DNA of 64,000 bases from positions 14,722,504-14,786,503 of the forward strand of contig JACMZG010001914.1 of NCBI GenBank assembly GCA_018340805.1, in the 5' to 3' direction. Shown piece by piece: positions 34,061-46,800 of this stretch. How positions within the stretch are numbered: position 1 is the stretch's first letter; every line of letters starts with the position of its first letter. The translations under genes and the position numbers were made by a program. A model generated the notes under the pieces. That model was given only the letters and a program-made list of their open reading frames with translations, was not told the origin of the DNA and searched no databases. The DNA comes from Microvelia longipes (lineage: Eukaryota; Arthropoda; Insecta; Hemiptera; Veliidae).

Positions 34061-35655
34061 TCTATTTACACATGGGATTCGTTATCTGCTCATTAATTAT
34101 GCTCTATTGAACACGACTTATTTCCATTGACTAGATAAATCATCTCATTGAATCAAGTCTCTCATTCTGTCTAGAGATAAAGACAGCATTCTAGGGAGGG
34201 GTGAGAACTTTTCTATTTATGACAACCTTAGTTCAATTAAGTCGTTCGGCTAAGTGTCGTCGTCGTATTTATCTGTACGTCTTTACATCGAAAGGCTTGA
34301 TGAGCCTATTTTCAGAGCCCCCTCATCTCCTTTGATTTAAAGTAGAAATTTAGAGCAGGTAATTCATTTCTTTTGTAGTTAGGTATGTGTTTATATATGT
34401 TCCTATCTGCTCGCTGAAGTGGTGAGCAGTTGCGTTAATTATTTTCCTAAATCATTATAATTACGCTCACTCGTCTAAAATTACATCATGTATTTACAGT
34501 TACTTATCCTAATATTAACCACAATTCGTACGTAGTGTACCGATTTATCTATCTAAGTCCATTATTTTATATAAGTACATCCTGTTAACATATATTAAAC
34601 AGATATTAAACTTTATGTGTTACTTATACAAAAGTCGATTCGAATTTATATCGGCTCATTCCGCGCATTTCAAGTTCGAGTTTACATGTTTGATTTTCAT
34701 AATTTTATTTTTAATGATATAAGTATTTATACCTCTGGAGAAGGTCTGGGTGTTCCCCTGACCGATTTCTTCTAAGTGCTTGTATTATACATCTTATCAT
34801 TATGCCACTTAATACCGTGACCATAATGTTTCAAAATAATTTATTTTTACCCGTCCTTAACGTATCATATAGTCGAATTAGTCTTTGAACGTATTTATAC
34901 GTTGTATGTAATTTACTCTTCTTGGCTTTCCGGCATTATTCAATTGGTAAAGTATTAATTAATTAATAATAACTGAATAATCTTTTTCTAATATTCACCA
35001 AATACTAACCGCTAAGTATCTTTTCGCCCATGTCCAGTATTGTTTACTGGAAGACCCTTTATTCCACGAAAGCCTAAATTGCTGTAGGCCTTGGGGATTA
35101 TGCTTGCCACCATGGCAATTTCACCGACTTAATTCATTTATGACTAAGTCGCTTTCTTCCGATAAATTACCGATCTTGTAACCTAAAATGTTGATTTAAG
35201 TCTAGTTATTCTCTACTTAATTATAGTCTAGAGCCTATACGCACAAATTTATCATGTGCCTTATTATATTATCCCTATATAGTTTATTTTATGGCTCTGG
35301 CATGCTTTAATAACCAAAATTTATTATAATCCTATGTTATCATAATTTATTGTATTATTGTTGTTATTTATCATTTTATTTTCAATTTATGTTATTGTTG
35401 TTGCAGTAGTGATTTCATACTGTCTTAAATATTATTTTATACCAGATTACCTATGTTAAGTATTATCTTAATTAACTATGAGTTATTATTTTATTATTAC
35501 CTGTACTAATTATTATCCTAATATACTATGGGTGGCCACTCTGAATCTTAAATACTAAATGTTCTTGGTTCTTTTGATCATTCCTTACGTTTACTATAAG
35601 TAACATCATAATTGGATCGACCCCAATTTTCGGTAATTCGGAAGAGGTTAAAAAA
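34061..35655. other. Non-coding interior of the minus-strand LTR element
   Basis: No gag, protease, reverse transcriptase or integrase could be recognised on either strand. Copied at about 40760-42345. Confidence 0.5.
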
Positions 35656-36775
35656 AATTTGTCTATCTTTCAAGACATATATAATTTAATAATACTTAAT
35701 TATTGATTAATTAATTAAGTGATCAATTTATCGTCCTAGAAATCGCAGTCATAATATATCTTATACTGTGACCCTAAGCAATAACAGGTCTGCCATTGTT
35801 TGGGTTTAGGAATATTTATTCCTCTGCTTATACCTCAAACCAATCGTACCTGATTCAAAACTTCTCAAGACAATGTCTATCTTTCAAGACATATATATAA
35901 AAACGGGCGATACTTTTGATTCTTCTTTATCTTCCAGTATATCCTCCCCTCCACTGTATCGGGGGTTTCTACTCTTGCCAGCTGAGAGGGTTATTCAGAT
36001 ATATATACTTTTATATACTCCCCTCTCCAGCTTATATAATTTATTAATTATAAACACTTAATACTTAATTATTGATTAATTAATTGTCCTAGAAATCGCA
36101 GTCATAATCCACCTTAGACTGTGATTTGACCCTAGGAAATAACAGGTCTGCCATTGTTTGGGTTTAGGCATATTTATTCCTCTGCTTATACCTCAAACCA
36201 ATCGTACCTGATTCAAACCTTCCGAAGACAATGTCTCTCTTTCAAGACATATATACACTTAATAATACTTAATTATTGATTAATTAATTGTCCTAGAAAT
36301 CGCAGTCATAATCCACCTTAGACTGTGATTTGACCCTAGGAAATAACAGGTCTGCCATTGTTTGGGTTTAGGAATATTTATTCCTCTGCTTATACCTCAA
36401 ACCAATCGTACCTGATTCAAAATTTCCGAAGACAATGTCTATCTTTCAAGATATATATAAAAAAAAACAAGCGATACTTTTGATTCTTCTTTTTTCAGTA
36501 TATCCTCCCTCCACTGTATCGGGAGTTCCTACTCTTGCCAGCCGAGAGGGTTATTCAGATATATAAACTTTTATATACTCCCCTCTCTACCTTATAGAAT
36601 TAATTAATTACAAACACTTAATACTTAATTATTGATTAATTAATTGTCCTAGAAATCGCAGTCATAATCCACCTTAGACTGTGTTTTGACCCTAGGAAAT
36701 AACAGGTCTGCCATTGTTTGGGTTTAGGAATATTTTTCCTCAGCGTTTACCTCAAACCAATCGTACCTGTATAAG
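35656..36775. repeat. Compound tandem array (P and Q modules), copy 1
   Basis: Four P modules (TCCTAGAAATCGCAGTCATAA, ACAGGTCTGCCATTGTTTGG, CCTCAAACCAATCGTACCTG; GTCTGCCATT at about 35789, 36147, 36349 and 36706) and two Q modules (GATACTTTTGATTCTTCTTT, CCACTGTATCGGG, GAGAGGGTTATTCAGATATA; about 35905-36050 and 36470-36600). The order is P Q P P Q P. It lies in the interior of the minus-strand LTR element. Confidence 0.88.
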
Positions 36776-37710
36776 TCCAAATACTTATTGTTTTAAGTAT
36801 CTTATCTTTCAGCCCTGCCGTTAGCCTTTAGTGATATCAAAGACATAATACTTATAGGGACGGTACAACAGTATTAGCGTCTTTGAGTGAAACACATTCA
36901 TTGCGAGCCATAGCTAATTTATTTTATTTTTTACTTATTATCATCATTGAAATACATAAATACATTTACATTTATCAAACGCGAACTAAGCGGTAAACTG
37001 ATACGCAATTAAATTCGAATCAACTTCAAATTATATTTCTACTTCTAAGAAAATTCTTTTTGTAAGGGTTTACTTTTATTAAGATTAAGCTTTTAATTTG
37101 TTAATTTTCTTTTGAGACCACTGTCTCATCCGAGTTTTATCTATGTTTTATCTGGTTCCCAACTCATACATTCTAAAGTAGCAACATCGAATGGTGATAT
37201 ATTACATTGGAATTATATATATACATATATTTGTTTTTAACGATTCAACTGCCTCATCTAATAGTGATGCCTGACCTTCTATATTTTCCCCCCTGAAGGA
37301 CAGGTCACATTTAAACACCGGCCTTAGAGTGTGTCCCCCAATCCTCTTAAAAGTGAATGAGGATTTGTGGACGAATGTTCTAAAACGTCTTTTTGCACTT
37401 TAAATTGACCGACTGTTTCCGCATTGTCACTTTGTATCCTTAGATTTTTCCTTTTAAAATTTCCGGACCGATGTCGCAATGTTGCATCAACCGAGATACA
37501 TTTCTCGTTTATTTCATTTACCTGCGAAACTATTTGAGCTATCCAATGTTTTTCATTTTTAATCTCCGTAAGTTTAGCGTCGAGTTCATTTTGAACTATG
37601 AAAAAAATTAGGGCTAAAGTTAGTCTGGTCAGTTTTATTTATAATTTCTAGTTGATATTTTCAGACTTAATATTTTACTATCTACTATATCACCCAAATT
37701 TCAATGTAAG

Positions 37711-37730
37711 GTCCTACCGACTGCGCCACT
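37711..37730 (-). other. Primer-binding site of the minus-strand LTR element
   Basis: AGTGGCGCAGTCGGTAGGAC, the TGGCGCAGTCGG type used by the 297/17.6 group of insect Gypsy-type elements. It directly follows the 5' LTR when read on the minus strand. The copy in the second segment is at 44406-44425. Confidence 0.7.
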
Positions 37731-38886
37731 TTAACCGTGGGGCTTTGGGTGAACTCACACCGGATGGCCAGTCCGGAACCCCACAAAAAAAGGGGATTCC
37801 TCTGACTAGGAATCCTGGCCTAATTAAGTCTGAAAGATATCAGGGTGTTAATCAGAAAACATAAGTAGCATTCAGAGTTAATACGTTTATTGATAAATGT
37901 AAGCTGACATATATATTTATACGTTGTATTAAAATAACTAGTATATTAGTAGGTATGCTTAACAGGTCTAGGTAAGATCAGTCAGATTCCTAAGTTACTC
38001 AATACTACTATGCACATACAAACGGTAAACTCTACTATAAGACAAAGAATTACTTACAGGTCGCTGCGACGATAAATGTGAGGAGCATCTTATCTTACTC
38101 GATTTTCAAGCTGATACTAATTGGTTACTGAAACCTTACTATTAAATGACTATTTGATTACTGTATTGTTACTACTCTAATAACTCTTCTATCACTTTTT
38201 GACAACTCTCTTAATAACTACTTCATTACTACTTATGACTCTCCTACCACTTCTGTTACTACTTATGACTCTCCTATCACTCCTTGACGACTCTCTCTCG
38301 ATTACTCTCTGAACTGTTACTCTTCTCGATTGGTCTCCAGAGCTAGCTTAAATAGCCAAGGGTGGTAACCCCTTCCAGAAGACCAATCCTATCGGCACGT
38401 GTGCTCATTGAAGCATTATCTAATTGAACATGTTAAATTCACGGGTTTCACTCACACTCATTCACACTGACATAACAACGCATTCATTTACAGGCTTTCA
38501 AGGCTAAAAGAACATGTTAATTAAAAAACATCTGCCGATGTTATCTCATAGAAGCATAATCTATTTAGACATGTTAAATTCACGGGATTCACTCACACTC
38601 ATTCACACTGACATAACTACGCATTCATTTACAGGCTTTCAAGGCTAAAAGAACATGGTAATTAAAAACATCTGCGGATGTTATCTTGACCCTGTTATCT
38701 CAACTCAGGATGATCTCATCCTTCAAATATGTTGTGTTCAAACTCAATAACAAACTTAATAGCAAGCTTAACCAATGCCCGTGTTATATTACCCCAGCTT
38801 AGAATAATACTATATATAGAAGGAGCACTACTGATAACACGAAAGGCGGTTCACTGGTGCAACCAAGTAATGCTGCCACCCTAACA
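37731..38886 (-). mobile_element. 5' LTR of the minus-strand LTR element, copy 1
   Basis: Starts TGTTAGGGTGGCAGCATTAC at 38886 and runs to the primer-binding site. A TATTTAA at 38348-38354 and AATAAACG near 37890 suit a promoter and poly(A) signal. A ~130-bp internal direct repeat (AATTCACGGGWTTCACTCACACTC ... CATCTGCSGATGTTATCT) lies at about 38435-38690. No matching 3' LTR is present in the window, so this end is defined by its start and the primer site only. Confidence 0.6.
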
Positions 38887-39230
38887 ATATACAATTTTCT
38901 AAAAAAAAGTTGGCAATCCTTCCGGTTGCTGAATTATTTTGTTCTATTATTAATTAATGATTGATTATTCATAAAATACTAATATAAATATCGGTGCATT
39001 ACAATATTTTAAGCATTTTAAATTGTAGTTTAACGTATTTATTAAAATTATATACAAATAGTAGTCCTCGTCAACTAAATGTAGATACTCGTATTCCGCC
39101 ACCCTTTTGCCATCTAAGACCAGTTTTATTAAATACTCAGCAGGTGTTTTTAAGTTTTTAATATTTGTTCTTTACGATCTTTCTTCATTAATAGATATTT
39201 TATGACAAATATTTAAAATAATGTTTTTGT

Positions 39231-39500
39231 TGTCAGGTTGGCAGCATTACTTAGTTGCACCAGTCAACCGGCTTTCGTGTTATCAGTGGAATTACATTGT
39301 GTTTACGGTCCTGTGCTCCTTCTTATATATAGTTATTATTCTAAGTACAACCAGTCAACCGGCTTTCATGTTAATCAGTGTAATTTACATTGTGTTTACG
39401 GTCCTGTGCTCCTTCTATATATAGTATTATTCTAAGCTTGTTACGGGAAAACCCTTCTTTTTATCTAATATTTACTTGTGTATAAGGAGTCAGCACCACA
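39231..39500 (+). mobile_element. 5' LTR of a plus-strand Gypsy-type element, copy 1
   Basis: TGTCAGGTTGGCAGCATTAC to CAGCACCACA, followed by TTGGTGACCCCGCGACGC, a typical Gypsy primer-binding region. An ~85-bp internal repeat (CCAGTCAACCGGCTTTC to TTATTCTAAG) is present twice. Its first ~100 bp resemble the start of the minus-strand LTR at 38886, so the two elements are related and lie head to head. Confidence 0.7.
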
Positions 39501-39589
39501 AATTGGTGACCCCGCGACGCATACAACACGGAAAGAACAAAATATCACCGGAAAAGTTTCATCATCACAGGAACGTGAGTTATTTATTT

Positions 39590-39590
39590 N
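39590..39590. other. Single ambiguous base joining two overlapping segments
   Basis: The only N in the window. The sequence before it equals 46257-46276 and the sequence after it equals 32893 onward, as expected when two contigs with an unmerged overlap are joined. Confidence 0.95.
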
Positions 39591-39877
39591 AATTCACCCA
39601 GCGGGAACCACCTCAGGTGGGTAGCATCTACTAATATGTTAACAGCATCTACTAATATGAACAGCTCTCACGGCGGGGATTGACACGTCGCGCCGGTTCT
39701 GTCTACAACGCTTCCACACATAAAGTAGTACTAGCCCCAAGATACCGAGCAGCACAGCTGGCGAGGCCAGTGTTATGTTACGACCCGCTATGGTTGCTTA
39801 ACTGCGTGTAACTGTGTGAGGCGACAAGCGTATGCCTCAGGCATTCAGATAACAATCAGAATGCAGTTGCTGTGTGG

Positions 39878-40369
39878 TCATCCAGCGTCATTAGTGCATA
39901 ATATTTGATCCGTGGTGACCAGGATATAATCAAAGTCTGGTACCAGAGTAAGAGTCTCTTTCGTACTGTTATCATAGGTTGGGAATGCAAACACTCCGTA
40001 CAGAGCTGCTACCATTGTTTGTTGTATCAGTGGTACAGTTAGCGTCAAATATAGCCTATCATCAGCGTGTACTAGGCCAGTCTGCCCAAACTGATAGAAC
40101 AATACAGGGTCAGTTGTTGGCTCCATTAATAAATCTAGTCCTGCCCGTGTTACGTTGCGCTTTATAGCCCTGAAGGTAGCTTGAAGCATAGATGGCGTAA
40201 TAATTTGCCTCGTAGCGGAGTTCCCCGCATGTATGGCACTATAAATCAGGTCAGACACATAAGATATGTCCGTATACAGGGTATCAGTGGCTACTGATAA
40301 GTACCTGATATATGCAAAAATTTTCTCATGAAACAATAACTGATCAAACCTAAGGCTAAGCTCTGTCAA
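39878..40369 (-). pseudogene. Env-like fragment, copy 2
   Basis: Same frame as 33146-33670, including the upstream in-frame TGA. A 2-bp deletion near 39904 shifts the last codons, and a 2-bp insertion about 30 bp away restores spacing. Broken. Confidence 0.6.
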
Positions 40370-40703
40370 GTCTCAGTTAGTCTTAATGTTAAAGTCAGTA
40401 AAAATATTAGCCAGTCTCTCCACATGGTCTTCAGTCTTATAAACTGTTTTTTCTAGCAAGTGAGTAATGGTCATATTTCTTGTGTTTTTTGTCATATTTT
40501 CATTTCCTCTTTTCGAGACAGGGAATGTATGATAAACTAGTAGGTTATGTTTTTTAGGTTCTACATTAACTTCTAGGTTTGACTAATACCCACCAATTTT
40601 TGTTCATACCGGTGCGAGACCTTATAATAATATTTACCATCGTGTAATAAATTATTACAGTCACCATATAATATTGTTATTTACAAAACCTTTTTCGTAA
40701 GGG

Positions 40704-40758
40704 CTCTCCCGCCGGGAATCGAACATAGGTCTCTTGGCTTGAGGCTTGTGTATTCCCG
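40704..40758 (-). repeat. tRNA-like B-box sequence, copy 2
   Basis: Duplicate of 34006-34060. Confidence 0.4.
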
Positions 40759-42349
40759 TTCTATTTACACATGGGATTCGTTATCTGCTCATTAATTATG
40801 CTCTATTGAACACGACTTATTTCCATTGACTAGATAATCATCTCATTGAATCAAGTCTCTCATTCTGTCTAGAGATAAAGACAGCATTCTAGGGAGGGGT
40901 GAGAACTTTTCTATTTATGACAACCTTAGTTCAATTAAGTCGTTCGGCTAAGTGTCGTCGTCGTATTTATCTGTACGTCTTTACATCGAAAGGCTTGATG
41001 AGCCTATTTTCAGAGCCCCTCATCTCCTTTGATTTAAAGTAGAAATTTAGAGCAGGTAATTCATTTCTTTTGTAGTTAGGTATGTGTTTATATATGTTCC
41101 TATCTGCTCGCTGAAGTGGTGAGCAGTTGCGTTAATTATTTTCCTAAATCATTATAATTACGCTCACTCGTCTAAAATTACATCATGTATTTACAGTTAC
41201 TTATCCTAATATTAACCACAATTCGTACGTAGTGTACCGATTTATCTATCTAAGTCCATTATTTTATATAAGTACATCCTGTTAACATATATTAAACAGA
41301 TATTAAACTTTATGTGTTACTTATACAAAAGTCGATTCGAATTTATATCGGCTCATTCCGCGCATTTCAAGTTCGAGTTTACATGTTTGATTTTCATAAT
41401 TTTATTTTTAATGATATAAGTATTTATACCTCTGGAGAAGGTCTGGGTGTTCCCCTGACCGATTTCTTCTAAGTGCTTGTATTATACATCTTATCATTAT
41501 GCCACTTAATACCGTGACCATAATGTTTCAAAATAATTTATTTTTACCCGTCCTTAACGTATCATATAGTCGAATTAGTCTTTGAACGTATTTATACGTT
41601 GTATGTAATTTACTCTCTTCTTGGCTTTCCGGCATTATTCAATTGGTAAAGTATTAATTAATTAATAATAACTGAATAATCTTTTTCTAATATTCACCAA
41701 ATACTAACCGCTAAGTATCTTTTCGCCCATGTCCAGTATTGTTTACTGGAAGACCCTTTATTCCACGAAAGCCTAAATTGCTGTAGGCCTTGGGGATTAT
41801 GCTTGCCACCATGGCAATTTCACCGACTTAATTCATTTATGACTAAGTCGCTTTCTTCGATAAATTACCGATCTTGTAACCTAAAATGTTGATTTAAGTC
41901 TAGTTATTCTCTACTTAATTATAGTCTAGAGCCTATACGCACAAATTATCATGTGCCTTATTATATTATCCCTATATAGTTTATTTTATGGCTCTGGCTG
42001 CTTTAATAACCAAAATTTATTATAATCCTATGTTATCATAATTTATTGTATTATTGTTGTTATTTATCATTTTATTTTCAATTTATGTTATTGTTGTTGC
42101 AGTAGTGATTTCATACTGTCTTAAATATTATTTTATACCAGATTACCTATGTTAAGTATTATCTTAATTAACTATGAGTTATTTTTATTATTACCTGTAC
42201 TAATTATTATCCTAATATTACTATGGGTGGCCACTCTGAATCTTAAATACTAAATGTTCTTGGTTCTTTTGATCATTCCTTACGTTTACTATAAGTAACA
42301 TCATAATTGGATCGACCCCAATTTTCGTAATTCGGAGAGGTTAAAAAAA

Positions 42350-43470
42350 TTTGTCTATCTTTCAAGACATATATAATTTAATAATACTTAATTATTGATT
42401 AATTAATTAAGTGATCAATTTATCGTCCTAGAAATCGCAGTCATAATATATCTTATACTGTGACCCTAAGCAATAACAGGTCTGCCATTTTTGGGTTTAG
42501 GAATATTTATTCCTCTGCTTATACCTCAAACCAATCGTACCTGATTCAAAACTTCTCAAGACAATGTCTATCTTTCAAGACATATATATAAAAAACGGGC
42601 GATACTTTTGATTCTTCTTTATCTTTCAGTATATCCTCCCCTCCACTGTATCGGGGGTTTCTACTCTTGCCAGCTGAGAGGGTTATTCAGATATATATAC
42701 TTTTATTATACTCCCCTCTCCAGCTTATATAATTCATTAATTATAAACACTTAATACTTAATTATTGATTAATTAATTGTCCTAGAAATCGCAGTCATAA
42801 TCCACCTTAGACTGTGATTTGACCCTAGGAAATAACAGGTCTGCCATTGTTTGGGTTTAGGAATATTTATTCCTCTGCTTATACCTCAAACCAATCGTAC
42901 CTGATTCAAACCTTCCGAAGACAATGTCTATCTTTCAAGACATATATACACTTAATAATACTTAATTATTGATTAATTTATCGTCCTAGAAATCGCAGTC
43001 ATAATCCACCTTAGACTGTGATTTGACCCTAGGAAATAACAGGTCTGCCATTGTTTGGGTTTAGGAATATTTATTCCTCTGCTTATACCTCAAACCAATC
43101 GTACCTGATTCAAAATTTCCGAAGACAATGTCTATCTTTCAAGATATATATAAAAAAAAACAAGCGATACTTTTGATTCTTCTTTTTTCAGTATATCCTC
43201 CCCTCCACTGTATCGGGAGTTCCTACTCTTGCCAGCCGAGAGGGTTATTCAGATATATAAACTTTTATATACTCCCCTCTCTACCTTATAGAATTAATTA
43301 ATTACAAACACTTAATACTTAATTATTGATTAATTAATTGTCCTAGAAATCGCAGTCATAATCCACCTTAGACTGTGTTTTGACCCTAGGAAATAACAGG
43401 TCTGCCATTGTTTGGGTTTAGGAATATTTATTCCTCAGCGTTTACCTCAAACCAATCGTACCTGTATAAG
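42350..43470. repeat. Compound tandem array (P and Q modules), copy 2
   Basis: Same P Q P P Q P order as at 35656-36775. Confidence 0.88.
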
Positions 43471-44134
43471 TCCAAATACTTATTGTTTTAAGTATCTTAT
43501 CTTTCAGCCCTGCCGTTAGCCTTTAGTGATATCAAAGACATAATACTTATAGGGACGGTACAACAGTATTAGCGTCTTTGAGTGAAACACATTCATTGCG
43601 AGCCATAGCTAATTTATTTTATTTTTACTTATTATCATCATTGAAAATACATAAATACATTTACATTTATCAAACGCGAACTAAGCGGTAAACTGATACG
43701 CAATTAAATTCGAATCAACTTCAAATTATATTTCTACTTCTAAGAAAATTCTTTTTGTAAGGGTTTACTTTTATTAAGATTAAGCTTTTAATTTGTTAAT
43801 TTCTTTTGAGACCACTGTCTCATCCGAGGTTTTATCTATGTTTTATCTGGTTCCCAACTCATACATTCTAAAGTAGCAACATCGAATGGTGATATATTAC
43901 ATTGGAATTATATATATACATATATTTGTTTTTAACGATTCAACTGCCTCATCTAATAGTGATGCCTGACCTTCTATATTTTCCCCCCTGAAGGACAGGT
44001 CACATTTAAACACCGGCCTTAGAGTGTGTCCCCCAATCCTCTTAAAAGTGAATGAGGATTTGTGGACGAATGTTCTAAAACGTCTTTTTGCACTTTAAAT
44101 TGACCGACTGTTTCCGCATTGTCACTTTGTATCC

Positions 44135-44392
44135 TTAGATTTTTTTCCTTTTAAAATTTCCGGACCGATGTCGCAATGTTGCATCAACCGAGATACATTT
44201 CTCGTTTATTTCATTTACCTGCGAAACTATTTGAGCTATCCAATGTTTTTCATTTTTAATCTCCGTAAGTTTAGCGTCGAGTTCATTTGAACTATGAAAA
44301 AAATTAGGGCTAAAGTTAGTCTGGTCAGTTTTATTATAATTTCTAGTTGATATTTTCAGACTTAATATTTTACTATCTACTATATCACCCAA
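44135..44392 (-). pseudogene. Short gag-region frame of the minus-strand LTR element
   Basis: An 85-codon frame starting just after the primer-binding site, rich in charged and coiled-coil-like residues (NELDAKLTEIKNEKHWIAQI). Its position is that of gag, but I recognise no capsid or zinc-knuckle motif. In copy 1 (about 37440-37690) the same frame is shifted by indels. Confidence 0.4.
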
Positions 44393-44405
44393 ATTTCAAT
44401 GTAAG

Positions 44406-44425
44406 GTCCTACCGACTGCGCCACT
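44406..44425 (-). other. Primer-binding site, copy 2
   Basis: Same TGGCGCAGTCGGTAGG site as at 37711-37730. Confidence 0.7.
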
Positions 44426-45581
44426 TTAACCGTGGGGCTTTGGGTGAACTCACACCGGATGGCCAGTCCGGAACCCCACAAAAAAAGGGGATTCCTCTGA
44501 CTAGAATCCTGGCCTAATTAAGTCTGAAAGATATCAGGGTGTTAATCAGAAAACATAAGTAGCATTCAGAGTTAATACGTTTATTGATAAATGTAAGCTG
44601 ACATATATATTTATACGTTGTATTAAAATAACTAGTATAATAGTAGGTATGCTTAACAGGGTAGGTAAGATCAGTCAGTTTCCTAAGTTACTCAATACTA
44701 CTATGCACATACAAACGGTAAAACTCTACTATAAGACAAAGAATTACTTACAGGTCGCTGCGACGATAAATGTGAGGAGCATCTTATCTCTTACTCGATT
44801 TTCAAGCTGATACTAATTGGTTACTGAAACCTTACTATTAAATGACTATTTGATTACTGTATTGTTACTACTCTAATAACTCTTCTATCACTTTTTGACA
44901 ACTCTCTTAATAACTACTTCATTACTACTTATGACTCTCCTACCACTTCTGTTACTACTTATGACTCTCCTATCACTCCTTGACAACTCTCTCTCGATTA
45001 CTCTCTGAACTGTTACTCTTTTTGATTGGTCTCCAGAGCTAGCTTAAATAGCCAAGGGTGGTAACCCCTTCCAGAAGACCAATCCTATCGGCACGTGTGC
45101 TCATTGAAGCATTATCTAATTGAACATGTTAAATTCACGGGTTTCACTCACACTCATTCACACTGACATAACAACGCATTCATTTACAGGCTTTCAAGGC
45201 TAAAAGAACATGTTAATTAAAAACATCTGCCGATGTTATCTCATAGAAGCATAATCTATTTAGACATGTTAAATTCACGGGATTCACTCACACTCATTCA
45301 CACTGACATAACTACGCATTCATTTACAGGCTTTCAAGGCTAAAAGAACATGGTAATTAAAAACATCTGCGGATGTTATCTTGACCCTGTTATCTCAACT
45401 CAGGATGATCTCATCCTTCAAATATGTTGTGTTCAAACTCAATAACAAACTTAATAGCAAGCTTAACCAATGCCCGTGTTATATTACCCCAGCTTAGAAT
45501 AATACTATATATAGAAGGAGCACTACTGATAACACGAAAGGCGGTTCACTGGTGCAACCAAGTAATGCTGCCACCCTAACA
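44426..45581 (-). mobile_element. 5' LTR of the minus-strand LTR element, copy 2
   Basis: TGTTAGGGTGGC start at 45581; same layout and internal direct repeat as the copy at 37731-38886. Confidence 0.6.
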
Positions 45582-45923
45582 ATATACAATTTTCTAAAAA
45601 AAAAGTTGGCAATCCTTCCGGTTGCTGAATTATTTTGTTCTATTATTAATTAATGATTGATTATTCATAAAATACTAATATAAATATCGGTGCATTACAA
45701 TATTTTAAGCATTTTAAATTGTAGTTTAACGTATTTATTAAAATTATATACAAATAGTAGTCCTCGTCAAACTAAATGTAAGATACTCGTATTCCGCCAC
45801 CCTTTTGCCATCTAAGACCAGTTTTATTAAATACTCAGCAGGTGTTTTAAGTTTTTATATTTGTTCTTTACGATCTTTCTTCATTAATAGATATTTATGA
45901 CAAATATTTAAAATAATGTTTGT

Positions 45924-46187
45924 TGTCAGGTTGGCAGCATTACTTAGTTTGCACCAGTCAACCGGCTTTCGTGTTATCAGTGGAATTACATTGTGTTTAC
46001 GGTCCTGTGCTCCTTCATATATAGTATTATTCTAAGTACACCAGTCAACCGGCTTTCATGTTATCAGTGTAATTACATTGTGTTTACGGTCCTGTGCTCC
46101 TTCTATATATAGTATTATTCTAAGCTTGTTACGGGAAAACCTTCTTTTTATCTAATATTTACTTGTGTATAAGGAGTCAGCACCACA
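45924..46187 (+). mobile_element. 5' LTR of the plus-strand Gypsy-type element, copy 2
   Basis: TGTCAGGTTGGCAGC to CAGCACCACA, followed by the primer site TGGTGACCCCGCG at 46191. This copy is directly continued by gag, so it is the LTR in its real context. Confidence 0.75.
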
Positions 46188-46295
46188 AATTGGTGACCCC
46201 GCGACGCATACAACACGGAAAGAACAAAATATCACCGGAAAAGTTTCATCATCACAGGAACGTGAGTTATTTATTTTGGAAATAGTTATAAAACA

Positions 46296-46800
46296 ATGTC
46301 GTTACTGGACATTAATAATGATGAAAAGTTGTACGATGCTAATAGTATAGCTAATGTTGTTGTTACACAGCCCGACTTCTGGCACAATAAACCTGAGCTG
46401 AGGTTTTATAACGCTGATGTGAATTTTCAGTTATCGAGAGTGACAGCTGACACTACTATTATTTATACGTAGTGAAAGCGTAGATGGAGACGCTGCCTCG
46501 AGTACGTTCTGATATTGGTAGCTCAACCCCGCCGGCGGAAAATAAGTACGGGGCAATAAAAAATGCACTGATAAACGCATTCTCAGAAAGTATTGATAAA
46601 AAACTTAAACGTTATTAAACGATCTGTCTCTTGATGATAAAAAAAACCGTCTGTTTTGCTAGGCAAATGAAAGATTTGTCTGCGGGACGTATCAACGGCT
46701 ATGTGTTACAGTCTGTCTGGTTACAGCGACTTCCTAGCCAAGTACAGTCGATCCTTACATAAGTAAGGAAGATTTAACTACACTAGCAACATGGCTGAGT
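46296..46800 (+). pseudogene. Gypsy-type gag, decayed
   Basis: ATG at 46296 opens 58 codons with the gag N-terminal pattern PDFWHNKPELRFYNADVNFQ, ended by TAG at 46470. A second piece at about 46530-46800 reads KYGAIKNALINAFSES, then, after a frameshift, the PSVLLRQMKDL and VWLQRLPSQVQSIL blocks typical of insect Gypsy capsid. Structural protein of the element particle; non-functional as read. Confidence 0.75.

Larger units (their letters stand above)
32893..39589. repeat. 6.7-kb duplicated segment, copy 1
   Basis: Matches 39592-46276 end to end, in the same orientation, with scattered small indels and a few substitutions. Net length differs by only 12 bp. It contains the SINE, the minus-strand LTR element and the first LTR of a plus-strand Gypsy element. 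It stops at the N at 39590. Confidence 0.95.
39592..46276. repeat. 6.7-kb duplicated segment, copy 2
   Basis: Second copy of 32893-39589. Differences are mostly 1-2 bp indels in runs or dinucleotides (for example TGCTGTGGTC versus TGCTGTGTGGTC) plus a few substitutions (CTCTTCTCGATT versus CTCTTTTTGATT). Its right end continues without a break into the Gypsy gag. Confidence 0.95.
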
